A DNA stretch of 64,000 bases from an uncultured Muribaculaceae bacterium (GTDB taxonomy: Bacteria; Bacteroidota; Bacteroidia; Bacteroidales; Muribaculaceae). The notes under the pieces were generated by a model. It was not told the origin of the DNA. It made no database searches and saw only the letters and a program-made list of their open reading frames with translations. Positions 15,693 through 24,243 of this stretch are shown here, piece after piece; within the stretch, counting starts at the first letter, position 1; every line of letters begins with the position of its first letter. The stretch covers positions 1 to 64,000 of the forward strand of contig CAJTQV010000010.1 of the NCBI GenBank assembly GCA_910578385.1, in the 5' to 3' direction. The position numbers were made by a program, and so were the translations under genes.

Positions 15693-15775
15693 GACGAGGG
15701 GATTCGGGACCGGGGACGAGGGGATGCGGGACCGGGGACGAGGGGATGCGGGGCCGGGGACGGGGGATTCGGGCC
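15693..15775 (+). repeat. 22-bp tandem repeats
   Basis: Units GACGAGGGGATTCGGGACC(GGG) start at 15693, 15715 and 15737, with a shortened last unit. The array ends about 65 bp before the start codon of the TonB-dependent receptor. The frames that cross 15495-15775 are repeat read-through and not supported as genes. Confidence 0.8.
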
Positions 15776-15838
15776 AAGGGCGCCTGATGAGGGGGGATTG
15801 GTGGGGTGGAATGGAATTAAAACAACAAGATAAGAACC

Positions 15839-18658
15839 ATGCGAATACAGATGACAATGCTGACACTTGCGTGTCTTGCCACGGCGGCGGTTGCCGATAC
15901 CGGGGTGAAGGGTACGCTTGTGGACGCGCAGACAGGAAAGCCGGTGGCCGGAGCCAATATCTTGCTCCAAGACCAGGCTATCTTTGTGGTGAGCGGCTCG
16001 GACGGAGTGTTCACCATCAGCAATGCCGCTCCGGGTGGAGACGTGCTTGAAATAATCGCCTCGGGTTACGAGGATGCGTATCAGGATGTCCGTCTCAATG
16101 ACGGCATGATGGTCAACATCGGCGAGGTTAAACTGACTCCCGCCGGATTCGAGGCCTCACGCCTGAATTCTGACAACTTCCTCTTCAACGAGGAGGACCT
16201 TCTTGATGACGAAGGTATAGGCCAATCGGTTGGTACCATCCAGGGAGCGACCGACGATGTCTATTACCAGACCGCGAACTATGACTTCTCGACCGTGCGT
16301 TTCCGCCTGCGCGGTTATGACCAGAACTGGCAGACAGGATATGTGAACGGCTTCAACATGAACGACGCGATGCGCGGCCGCTTCAACTTCTCGATGTTTG
16401 GCGGCATGACCTCGACGGCTTTCCGCAACCGTACCACCGAAATCGGTCAGGCTGCGGCTCCCTACGGCTACGGTTCGATCGGCGGCTCCAACAATGTCAC
16501 CACCTATGCTTCGGAGTATGCCCCGGGCTGGAAGGGAAGTCTGGCGTATACCAACTCGAACTATATGATGCGCGCCATGCTCTCGTATGCCACCGGCCTG
16601 AACAAACATGGCTGGGCATTCTCAGCATCGATCATAGGCCGCTACGCACCGCAGGGAGTTGTGGAGGGTACTTTCTACAACTCGTTCGGCTATTCGCTGT
16701 CGGTAGAGAAGGTATTCAACGACAAGCACTCGCTCAACCTCTCGACATGGGGTGCCCCGACACAGCGTGCGACAAACGCCGCAGCGACCCAGGAGGCGTA
16801 TGACCTTGCAGGAACGAACCTCTACAACCCTTCGTGGGGTTATCTGAACGGCGAGAAGAAATCGTCGCGCATAGTAGAGTCGTTCGACCCTTCGGTCATG
16901 CTGAACTGGATCTGGAAGCCGCAGATGGGAACGAAGCTCAACACCGGTCTTGCGTTCCGTTCGAGCAACTACAGCTCATCGGCGCTCAACTGGTACCAGG
17001 CACCCGACCCCCGTCCGGACTACTACCGCAATCTTCCCTACTACTTCCATCCGACCGCAGACCCTCTGGAGAATCCGGGACTTTACGAAGACCAGATGGC
17101 GCAGATGGAGTATGTGGCCGACTGGTGGGGCGGCAACAAAGAGAACCGTCAGCTCGACTGGAACGCAATGTACCAGACCAACCTTCTCAACCGTGAGCAG
17201 TTTGACCGCGACCCGAGTCTGTTGGGTCAGTCAACCTACATACTTGAGAACCGTCACTCGAACTTCAACGCCTACATGCTCAACTCCTATCTGGACCACC
17301 GTCTGAACGACAACCTTACCCTCCAGGCAGGTGTGGGCTACACATTCACCGACGCTCACTACTACAAGACAATCCGCGACCTGTTGGGCGGTGAGTTCTG
17401 GCGCGACGTGGACAACTTCTCGGAGCGCGACTTCGCCGGTAATGTAGACATCATGCAGAACGACATCCTCAACCCCGACCGCAAGGTAGGCGAGGGAGAC
17501 GTGTTCGGTTACGACTACCATATCTACAACCACAACGCCCGCCTCTGGTATCAGAACCAGCTCATCACCTCGCACTGGAACGTGAACTGGGCCGCAGAAG
17601 CGTCGCTCAACTCATTCCAGCGTGACGGCCGCATGATGAACGGTCGCGCCGAGGGTCAGTTCGGTTTCGACGAGAACGGCAACCCGGTGGTACGTTCATA
17701 CGGCAAGGGTGAGACCCACACCTTCCTGAACGGCGGACTCAAAGCCGGAGCCACCTACAAACTTGACGGCCGCAACTACTTCACAGCCCATGTCGGAGCC
17801 GGCACACGCGCCCCGATGCCCAACGACGCATACATCTCACCGCGTACCAAGGACACAGCCGTTGACGACCTCAAATCGGAGAAATACTTCGCGGCCGACC
17901 TCAGCTATACCTGGAACTACAAGAACTTCCGCGGATCGCTGACCGGATTCTACACGAAGATGTGGGACGGCATGAAACGTTCGGCATTCTACGACTATGA
18001 CCTCAGTTCGTTCGTGAACTACGCCATGAGCGGAGTCATGAGCGAGTTCAAGGGCCTTGAACTCGGTGTCGAATACAAGATACTCAGCAACCTGAGCGTA
18101 TCGGCAGCCGGAACACTTGCCAAATACCAGTACAAGAACAACCCGATGGGTACACGCAGCTACGAGAACGGTACACGCGACGACGTGACCCGCCGCACCT
18201 ACCTGAAGAACTACTATATCGGCGGCACCCCGCAGCAGGCAGTGTCGTTTGCGGTGAACTACAACATCAGCCAGTGGTTCTTCGAGGTCAACGCCCAGTG
18301 GTTCGGCGATGCCTACTTCGAGCTTGCACCTACCCGTCACGAGGAGATGGAGGGACTCTGGAAATTCTGCACCACCGAAGAGGAATACCAGCAGCGTCTC
18401 GACCAGATCACACATCAGGACAAGCTGAACAGCGAGTGGGTGATGAACCTCTCGATCGGCAAGATCATCTACACAAAGTTCGGTTCAATCAACTTCAACC
18501 TGAGCGTGAACAACCTTCTCAATAACCGCAACATCCAGACAGGCGGATACCAGGAGAGCAAATTTGACTACACCAACTATGATGTGAACAAATTCGGCAA
18601 CAAGATCTGGTATGCCCAGGGAATCAGGGTGTTCTTTAATGTGGGTATCAAGTTTTAA
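15839..18658 (+). CDS. TonB-dependent receptor with carboxypeptidase-regulatory-like domain
   Basis: An outer-membrane TonB-dependent transporter of 939 residues. Signal peptide MRIQMTMLTLACLATAAVA. Residues about 20-105 form the CarboxypepD_reg-like domain typical of Bacteroidetes receptors (GVKGTLVDAQTGKPVAGANI). The plug follows (FRLRGYDQNWQTGYVNGFNM), then a long aromatic-rich beta-barrel ending in FFNVGIKF with a terminal Phe. The next genes encode lipoproteins without SusD features, so this is not an ordinary SusC/SusD pair. Because deoC and a phosphodiesterase-type enzyme precede it and nuclease genes follow, I infer nucleic-acid fragments or nucleotides as cargo. Confidence 0.9.
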   Translation: MRIQMTMLTLACLATAAVADTGVKGTLVDAQTGKPVAGANILLQDQAIFVVSGSDGVFTISNAAPGGDVLEIIASGYEDAYQDVRLNDGMMVNIGEVKLTPAGFEASRLNSDNFLFNEEDLLDDEGIGQSVGTIQGATDDVYYQTANYDFSTVRFRLRGYDQNWQTGYVNGFNMNDAMRGRFNFSMFGGMTSTAFRNRTTEIGQAAAPYGYGSIGGSNNVTTYASEYAPGWKGSLAYTNSNYMMRAMLSYATGLNKHGWAFSASIIGRYAPQGVVEGTFYNSFGYSLSVEKVFNDKHSLNLSTWGAPTQRATNAAATQEAYDLAGTNLYNPSWGYLNGEKKSSRIVESFDPSVMLNWIWKPQMGTKLNTGLAFRSSNYSSSALNWYQAPDPRPDYYRNLPYYFHPTADPLENPGLYEDQMAQMEYVADWWGGNKENRQLDWNAMYQTNLLNREQFDRDPSLLGQSTYILENRHSNFNAYMLNSYLDHRLNDNLTLQAGVGYTFTDAHYYKTIRDLLGGEFWRDVDNFSERDFAGNVDIMQNDILNPDRKVGEGDVFGYDYHIYNHNARLWYQNQLITSHWNVNWAAEASLNSFQRDGRMMNGRAEGQFGFDENGNPVVRSYGKGETHTFLNGGLKAGATYKLDGRNYFTAHVGAGTRAPMPNDAYISPRTKDTAVDDLKSEKYFAADLSYTWNYKNFRGSLTGFYTKMWDGMKRSAFYDYDLSSFVNYAMSGVMSEFKGLELGVEYKILSNLSVSAAGTLAKYQYKNNPMGTRSYENGTRDDVTRRTYLKNYYIGGTPQQAVSFAVNYNISQWFFEVNAQWFGDAYFELAPTRHEEMEGLWKFCTTEEEYQQRLDQITHQDKLNSEWVMNLSIGKIIYTKFGSINFNLSVNNLLNNRNIQTGGYQESKFDYTNYDVNKFGNKIWYAQGIRVFFNVGIKF

Positions 18659-18738
18659 GGCTGATAGGGCTGATAGGGCTAATAGGACTGATAGGGCTAA
18701 TAGGACTAATAGGGCTAATAGCACTGATGGGCTTAAGG
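18659..18738 (+). repeat. Tandem GGGCTAATAG-type repeat
   Basis: Eight units of about 10 bp (CTGATAGGG, CTAATAGGA variants) fill the gap between the receptor stop and the next start codon, so the following gene's ribosome-binding region lies in or beside the repeat. Confidence 0.85.
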
Positions 18739-18745
18739 CTAATAA

Positions 18746-20383
18746 ATGAAATTCAAGATGAAAAAGACTTTAGTAAATATATTTTTGCTGATGGGTGCGC
18801 TGGCGGGATTGTCATCGTGCAACGATGAGCTTGCGGAGCCGCCCATCACGATACCGGCCGCCGGTATCGGCACAGGAACCTGGGACAACCCTCTGACAGC
18901 AGGTCAGGCACGTCTCGGTTCTGTGAACTATCAGGTCAATCCCGCCTGGGTCAAGGGATACATAGTCGGAGTGATAGACGTTGATAAATCGACTGTCCTC
19001 AATGAGAATTCGGCAGACTTCATGGCTCCGTTCACCGTTGAGACCAACATGCTCATCGCCGATGATTACAGACCGTTCGAGCGGTTGGCCAAGCTTTACG
19101 AGGAGGGTGATGAAGATGCCTACACGGCACTCCGCGACTCGCTGATCGAGGTTGTGGCTCCGGTCCAGCTCCCTTCGGGAATGCGTCCGGCACTCAACCC
19201 GATGCAGAACCCCGACGCCCTCCATGCGCAGGTGTGTATCCAGGGAACGACCGGCAACACATACTGCGGCGAATATGGCGTGCGTGATCTTCTCGCATAC
19301 AACTTCGGCGAGACCGGCAAAGAGCCGTCAGAGACTCCCGAACCTATGCCGGTCGGCAAGTTCTACCAGAACTTCACGGCAGCGACCACAATGGACGCGC
19401 TGGAGATGGCCGGCTGGCGTAACGACCCGACCGAGGGTAACCTGTATGGCTGGAAAGTCGTGATAACCGACGACAACAACTACATCGCCACCGACGCATT
19501 CCTCGGCTTTGCCGACGGAGGTCCGTACGAGCACTGGCTCGTGACACCGCCCATCACCCTTGATGAGCTGCCCGAGAAGACCCTGGAGTTCGAGAGCGCG
19601 GCAGCCAATCCGGCTGACGGTACGACAATCGAGGTGTTCGCCATGCGTGGCAATGACCCCCTCACCGCAGTGCTGACACCCCTTGAGGCGAACTTCGCCA
19701 CAGCACCGGCATCGGGTTACAGCGAGTGGGTATCGTCGGGCAAAATCAGTCTTGAGGGCTTCAGCGGAGAAATCTGCATAGGCTGGCGCTACCGTGCCGA
19801 GCGCGGCGGCTACGGCAACTCCGTGACCTACTGTCTTGACAATATCAATGTAGGCAACATGGCTCCCCCGGCCGACTGGACGAAGGCACATGAATTCTAC
19901 ACAGCCTTGAGCAAGACCGATTCTGACGGAGCGGCAGGCTGGACATTCGACAATGTTCTTCTCACCGGCGGCATGTCTTACGTATGGAAATGGACTGAAT
20001 ACAACGGCTCATGCTATCTGAACGCATCGGCGTTCTACAGCAGCCGGAACAATCCTGCGCTGGCATACGCATATTCCGACACAGTCGATCTGACGGACTA
20101 TAAGAACGTCGGACTCAGTTTCGAGCACGCGGCCAAATTCCAGACCACACTGCCCCAGCTGGGACGTGTAGTGGTGCGCGAGGCAGGAACAGAAGACTGG
20201 ACAGAATATGTGATTCCCGCATGGCCCGCGGCAGGAAACTGGAGCTTCGCGACCAGCGGAATAATCGACATCTCCGACTTCGCCGGCAAGAAAGTCGAAC
20301 TCGGCTTCAAATATGAGTCGACCGAGGATGGCGCCGACCAGTGGGAGATCCAGAACCTGAGACTTATCGGTATAGAAAAATAA
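18746..20383 (+). CDS. Surface lipoprotein with DUF6359-like and choice-of-anchor modules
   Basis: A 545-residue lipoprotein; the lipobox is LAGLSSC with Cys about residue 27. ATG at 18746 or 18758 both give a usable signal peptide. Residues about 35-190 resemble DUF6359 (GTGTWDNPLTAGQA, VKGYIVGVID, LQLPSGMRPALN-like). Residues 200-375 resemble a choice-of-anchor J module (FYQNFTA, WLVTPPITL, EICIGWRYR, YCLDNINVG). The last 150 residues (YVWKWTEYNGSCYLNASAFY, AAKFQTTLPQLG, PAWPAAGNWSFA, WEIQNLRL) are clearly homologous to the C-terminal module of the secreted nuclease at 24244-25833. It follows the TonB receptor and probably forms part of its surface complex. Confidence 0.75.
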   Translation: MKFKMKKTLVNIFLLMGALAGLSSCNDELAEPPITIPAAGIGTGTWDNPLTAGQARLGSVNYQVNPAWVKGYIVGVIDVDKSTVLNENSADFMAPFTVETNMLIADDYRPFERLAKLYEEGDEDAYTALRDSLIEVVAPVQLPSGMRPALNPMQNPDALHAQVCIQGTTGNTYCGEYGVRDLLAYNFGETGKEPSETPEPMPVGKFYQNFTAATTMDALEMAGWRNDPTEGNLYGWKVVITDDNNYIATDAFLGFADGGPYEHWLVTPPITLDELPEKTLEFESAAANPADGTTIEVFAMRGNDPLTAVLTPLEANFATAPASGYSEWVSSGKISLEGFSGEICIGWRYRAERGGYGNSVTYCLDNINVGNMAPPADWTKAHEFYTALSKTDSDGAAGWTFDNVLLTGGMSYVWKWTEYNGSCYLNASAFYSSRNNPALAYAYSDTVDLTDYKNVGLSFEHAAKFQTTLPQLGRVVVREAGTEDWTEYVIPAWPAAGNWSFATSGIIDISDFAGKKVELGFKYESTEDGADQWEIQNLRLIGIEK

Positions 20384-20436
20384 CAATGGCGCAGGTCGCT
20401 GACAGAGCGGCCTGCCTACAAAAACAAGTACATATA

Positions 20437-22140
20437 ATGAGAAAATCAATATATGCGGGCATGTTGCTGCTCGGGGCCGGTCTGATGACCGGCTGCCAGG
20501 CAGACATGGACGCGCCCGAACTTGAGATTCCCGTATCGACTCTCCAGTCGAACATGAGCATACTTGACCTCAAGACAGCCTATGAGGGAATGTCAACACC
20601 GGTCGGATACCTGCCCGGAACAGAAGTGCTTGATGCCGCCGGCAACGCGGTGAGCGGCGAGCATATCGTGATCAAAGGCCGTGTGGTTTCGAGCGACGCT
20701 ACCGGTAACATCTACAAATCGCTCGTGATCCAGGATGAGACCGCAGCCCTCGCCTTCTCGCTCAACCAGAGCAGCATGTATGTGGACTACCGTCTTGGCC
20801 AGGAAGTGCTGGTGGACATGACCGGTCTTAACATCGGCTACTACCGCGGACTCCAGCAGGTCGGCTATCCCGGCGAGCCCTACAACGGCGAGCCTCAGCT
20901 CGGCTTCATGTCGTACGACTACTGGCTGGAGCACTCGCAGAAGAACGGAATGCCCGATGCCGACTGCGCGTACATCCGTCCGGACGATCCGGTTCCCGCC
21001 GACAAGATGCACTGCTTCGTGTTCAATTCGTTTGACGAGGTGAACGGCCAGCTTCTGATGCAGATGCAGAGCCAGCTTGTGGAGTTCCGCAACGTACACT
21101 TCGACGGAGCAGGCGAGCTCAACTACTCCGACTATCAGGAGAGCGCGAACCGTACGCTCATCGACGCGAACGGCCAGACCATGACCGTCCGCAACTCCGG
21201 ATACTCCAACTTCTACAACGAGATTCTGCCCAAGGGCACGGGCCGTGTGCGCGGTATCCTGTCGTACTACGGCGACTCATGGCAGCTCGTGCTCCGCGGC
21301 CTCTCCGACGTGATGATCACCGAAGACGGCTCGAAAGAGAAGCCCTTCACAGTGGAGCAGGCACTTGATCCCGAGAACGAAGGCATGTCGGGCTGGGTGA
21401 CAGGTTACATAGTCGGTTCAGTAAAGGCCGGCGAGAACAACGTGACCTCGAACGACCAGGTGATATTCGGCGGTGACGCGGAGATGGACAACAACATCCT
21501 CATCGCGGCGAGTCCCGACGAGACCGACGTTCTCAACTGTCTGGCAGTCGAGCTGCCTCAGAACAGCGTGTTCCGCTACTACGGCAACCTCGCTGACAAT
21601 CCCGAGCTGTACAAACGCAAGATTGATGTGAACGGCACCATCGGCAAATACCTCGGCATGGCCGGTATCGTGGACAATGCCGGAACCAAAGACTCCTTCG
21701 AGATCGAGGGTGTGACACCCGGCTCAGCCACAGGCGACACGCCCCGCCCGGCAGGAAGCGGCACGGAGACTGATCCCTACAACGTGGGCTACGTCATCGC
21801 CGCGACCGCAAGCGAGACCGAAGTCTGGGTGACAGGTTATGTGGCAGGTTATGTAATCAACGGCGACTTCGAGGATGCCAACTGCGAATTCTCCGCAAGC
21901 GAGGTGAGCGGTTCGACCAACTACCTCAACTCGATCAACATCATACTGTCGGAAGTGGCACCTATGCAGTGTAGCGTGGGCAACTCAGTACCCTGTCAGC
22001 TCTCGGTAGCGGTACGCCCGATTTTAGGTCTCAGACTCAACCCGTCGATTTTTGCCAAGAAAGTCAAGCTGAAATGTAACATCAAGAAATATCTCGGCAC
22101 AATGGGAATCGGCAACATCACAGAAGTTGTTGAGTTATGA
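20437..22140 (+). CDS. DUF5689/DUF6359 domain lipoprotein
   Basis: A 567-residue lipoprotein. The ATG at 20437 starts the lipoprotein signal (MRKSIYAGMLLLGAGLMTGC). Residues about 35-300 fit DUF5689 (STLQSNMSILDLKTAYEG, IVIKGRVVSSDATGNIYKS, LVIQDETAALAF, QEVLVDMTGL). A second OB-like unit follows (FTVEQALDPENEGMSGWVTG) and the end fits DUF6359 (GTETDPYNVGYVIAATAS, VWVTGYVAGYV, KKYLGTMGIGNITEV). Nucleic-acid binding through an OB-like fold is a guess from the strand pattern. Its stop overlaps the start of the first endonuclease gene (ATGA), which implies coupled translation. Confidence 0.75.
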   Translation: MRKSIYAGMLLLGAGLMTGCQADMDAPELEIPVSTLQSNMSILDLKTAYEGMSTPVGYLPGTEVLDAAGNAVSGEHIVIKGRVVSSDATGNIYKSLVIQDETAALAFSLNQSSMYVDYRLGQEVLVDMTGLNIGYYRGLQQVGYPGEPYNGEPQLGFMSYDYWLEHSQKNGMPDADCAYIRPDDPVPADKMHCFVFNSFDEVNGQLLMQMQSQLVEFRNVHFDGAGELNYSDYQESANRTLIDANGQTMTVRNSGYSNFYNEILPKGTGRVRGILSYYGDSWQLVLRGLSDVMITEDGSKEKPFTVEQALDPENEGMSGWVTGYIVGSVKAGENNVTSNDQVIFGGDAEMDNNILIAASPDETDVLNCLAVELPQNSVFRYYGNLADNPELYKRKIDVNGTIGKYLGMAGIVDNAGTKDSFEIEGVTPGSATGDTPRPAGSGTETDPYNVGYVIAATASETEVWVTGYVAGYVINGDFEDANCEFSASEVSGSTNYLNSINIILSEVAPMQCSVGNSVPCQLSVAVRPILGLRLNPSIFAKKVKLKCNIKKYLGTMGIGNITEVVEL

Positions 22141-23843
22141 GAAGACTGAACACAGTGATCCTTATGATGCTCGCCATGGCCACCTCGGCCATGGCGGGTT
22201 ACCGTGAGGGCTACTACAACCGGATGGACGGCAAGCAGCGCGAGGCATTGAAAGCCGCCGCGAAAGCCTGTGTGTCGAACCATACCCAGCTCGAATACTA
22301 CTCGCTGCCGAACTACTGGCAATATTCCGACGTGTATCCCGAGCTGGTGGATGGCTGCAAGCGGTGGTGGGACATGTATTCCGATGCGGTCTACCTCATA
22401 CAGCCGCGTCAGAGCGGCACGCAGAGCTTCTCGGCCAACAGGATGCAGCGCGAGCACTCCGTGCCCAAGTCGTGGTGGAAATATCAGGGAAGTGTGGAAT
22501 ACACGCCCGCCTACAGCGACATGTGGAACCTCTATCCGAGCGACGGTGCGGCCAACCAGGCCAAGCAGAACTATCCCTTCGGTGAGACACGCACCACTAT
22601 CTACGACAACGGCGTGACCAAAGTCGGTGCGCCCAAGGCCGGATTCGGCGGCGGCTCTTCTCTGGTTTTCGAACCGGATGACAGATACAAGGGAGACTTC
22701 GCCCGCGCCATCTTCTACATGGCCACCGTCTATGATGACCTGCACTGGGTGTATGACTACATGTTTGTCAGCAATTCCTATCCGACACTCGTGCCCTGGG
22801 CGGTGAACATGCTGCTGCAATGGTCGCGTCAGGATCCGGTGGACCAGAAAGAGATAGACCGCAATGACTATGTGGAGCAATACCAGGGCAACCGCAACCC
22901 GTTTGTGGACTTCCCGGAACTTGCCGAATACATATGGGGCCTCCGCACGACCGAGACCTTCATCATAGCCGATCAGGAGAACACCGGTCAGACCCCCCCG
23001 ATAACCGGCGACCCGGAGATTACGGCGCCAGTCAACGGCGAGGCACTTGACTTCGGCCAGATAGCGGTCGGACATGCCACCGCCCGTGCTCTCCAGATAA
23101 CGGGCCACAACATGACCAGCCCGCTGTCGCTGCGTGTGTCGGGTACAGACAAGGCTTACTTCATACCCGAAGTGACCAGCATACCAGCGGCCACGATGAA
23201 CAGCAACGGAGGCTATCTTCTCAACATCACCTATCTGCCCCAGGCCACCGGCAGTCATGAGGCCAAGATCACCCTCTACGACGGCGGCATAGACGGCAGC
23301 ATAGCCGTAACGCTGAAAGGAGAGTCGCTCGATGTGCCGCAGCTCACGGTGCTTCATGCCCTTGAACCGACTGATGTGACCGAGAGCGGTTACACCGCGC
23401 AATGGGAGACCGCACAAGGGATTGCCGACTACTACACGGTGACACGTGTCAGATATGTGGAGGGCAACCAGGAAAGCGACAGCTACGAGACCGGCGAGAC
23501 GAGCTACCGGTTCACCGACCGTCAGCCCGGAGTAGCCGAGAGCTACAGCGTGACCTACAGCCGTCTCGGTATGGAATCGCCCGCTTCGAACAGTATCTAT
23601 GTCGCTGCAAGCGGCGTGAACGACCTGCGAGAGGAATCGCCCTATCGCGTCTATGGCGTGGAGGGAGGATTCGTGGTCAGCAGAGCTGACGGCGAAGGTG
23701 GCACGCTCAGGGTGTACGACCTCGGCGGCATGACCGTGATGGAAGAGAACGAGGTTGAAGACGGCAGCTTCCACCCGCTTGAGGCCGGAGTCTACGTAGT
23801 GACAATCGGTGGCGGCCGCCCCGTGAAACTTGTGGTAAAATAA
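22137..23843 (+). CDS. Secreted endonuclease I family nuclease (first of three)
   Basis: A 568-residue exported nuclease of the EndoI/NucM (His-Me finger) family. Signal peptide MRRLNTVILMMLAMATSAMA. The catalytic region is at about residues 100-150: REHSVPKSWW with the general-base His, and DMWNLYPSDGAANQAKQNY with the metal-binding Asn, matching the EHxVP and DLHNLxP pattern of EndA. Ig-like modules follow (about 300-395 GDPEITAPVNGEALDFGQIA and 400-500). The end (RVYDLGGMTVM ... GVYVVTIGGG) is a type IX-type C-terminal domain. It overlaps the upstream lipoprotein gene by 4 bp. The family cuts DNA and RNA without base specificity. Confidence 0.88.
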   Translation: MRRLNTVILMMLAMATSAMAGYREGYYNRMDGKQREALKAAAKACVSNHTQLEYYSLPNYWQYSDVYPELVDGCKRWWDMYSDAVYLIQPRQSGTQSFSANRMQREHSVPKSWWKYQGSVEYTPAYSDMWNLYPSDGAANQAKQNYPFGETRTTIYDNGVTKVGAPKAGFGGGSSLVFEPDDRYKGDFARAIFYMATVYDDLHWVYDYMFVSNSYPTLVPWAVNMLLQWSRQDPVDQKEIDRNDYVEQYQGNRNPFVDFPELAEYIWGLRTTETFIIADQENTGQTPPITGDPEITAPVNGEALDFGQIAVGHATARALQITGHNMTSPLSLRVSGTDKAYFIPEVTSIPAATMNSNGGYLLNITYLPQATGSHEAKITLYDGGIDGSIAVTLKGESLDVPQLTVLHALEPTDVTESGYTAQWETAQGIADYYTVTRVRYVEGNQESDSYETGETSYRFTDRQPGVAESYSVTYSRLGMESPASNSIYVAASGVNDLREESPYRVYGVEGGFVVSRADGEGGTLRVYDLGGMTVMEENEVEDGSFHPLEAGVYVVTIGGGRPVKLVVK

Positions 23844-23844
23844 G

Positions 23845-24038
23845 TAAGTAGCTGTTCAAATTAAACCGCTACTATAATTTAAACTTTCATTTAAGCTTGA
23901 ATACTATCTGCTTGTTCTTTTGGGCAATTTTCGCCCCTCTCATCAGTCGCATAGCCCGCTATGCTCCTTCTTCGAGTGCCAAAAATTGCACCAAAATAAC
24001 TTCGCATATAGTATTCATTTAATTTGAACAGCTACTTA
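23845..24038. mobile_element. MITE-like fold-back element, 194 bp
   Basis: Perfect 21-bp terminal inverted repeats, TAAGTAGCTGTTCAAATTAA(A) at 23845-23865 and its complement at 24018-24038. Inside are further nested complementary blocks: GAATACTAT with ATAGTATTC, TTTTGGGCAATTTT with an imperfect AAAAATTGCACCAAAA, and a GCATAGC-CC-GCTATGC palindrome at 23949-23964 near the middle. The whole element can fold into one long hairpin and encodes no protein. It begins 2 bp after the stop codon of the nuclease gene. I see no clear target-site duplication. Confidence 0.75.
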
Positions 24039-24063
24039 GCGCATTTGGTGAGATAACCAATAG

Positions 24064-24090
24064 CGGAAGTGAACAGATAACACTTCCGCG
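24064..24090. other. Isolated hairpin
   Basis: GCGGAAGTG and CACTTCCGC form a perfect 9-bp stem around a 9-nt loop, between the fold-back element and the terminator at 24101. Its function is not evident. It could be part of the 3' untranslated region of the upstream operon. Confidence 0.5.
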
Positions 24091-24100
24091 GACATATATA

Positions 24101-24140
24101 AAGATGGCACAGATTTGCATAATTTGTGCCATCTTTTTTT
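24101..24140 (+). terminator. Intrinsic terminator
   Basis: AAGATGGCACA pairs with TGTGCCATCTT and a T run follows at 24134-24140. It closes the operon ending with the nuclease gene at 23843, so the next nuclease gene needs its own promoter, which is found at once downstream. Confidence 0.85.
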
Positions 24141-24168
24141 GTCGTGTACGAAATAATTGCTAAATTTG
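24138..24168 (+). promoter_or_regulatory. Bacteroidetes-type promoter
   Basis: TTTG at 24138-24141, a 19-bp spacer and TAAATTTG at 24161-24168, both perfect. It directs the second and third endonuclease genes; the start codon at 24244 lies about 70 nt after the expected start site. The -33 box overlaps the T run of the preceding terminator. Confidence 0.75.
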
Positions 24169-24243
24169 CCTTTCCCCGACGGTTGTGTCAGGTGCTTCGG
24201 CATGTCTGGCGAGAAGAGCCGGGATGGAACAACAACAACTATC

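Noticed and set aside
15495..15775. Possible CRISPR array
   Set aside because: The 67-bp units are identical along their length with no variable spacers.
15511..15970. Open frames on either strand through the repeat arrays
   Set aside because: Translations are Pro/Ser/Arg repeat peptides that arise from the DNA repeats; no start signal or conserved sequence.
15839..20383. Classical SusC/SusD polysaccharide utilisation pair
   Set aside because: The protein after the receptor shows DUF6359-like and choice-of-anchor modules instead of SusD helices, and nucleases, not glycosidases, follow.
21996..23774. Minus-strand open frame of 592 codons opposite the first endonuclease
   Set aside because: The plus-strand frame has a signal peptide, catalytic motifs and a sorting domain; the antisense frame has none.
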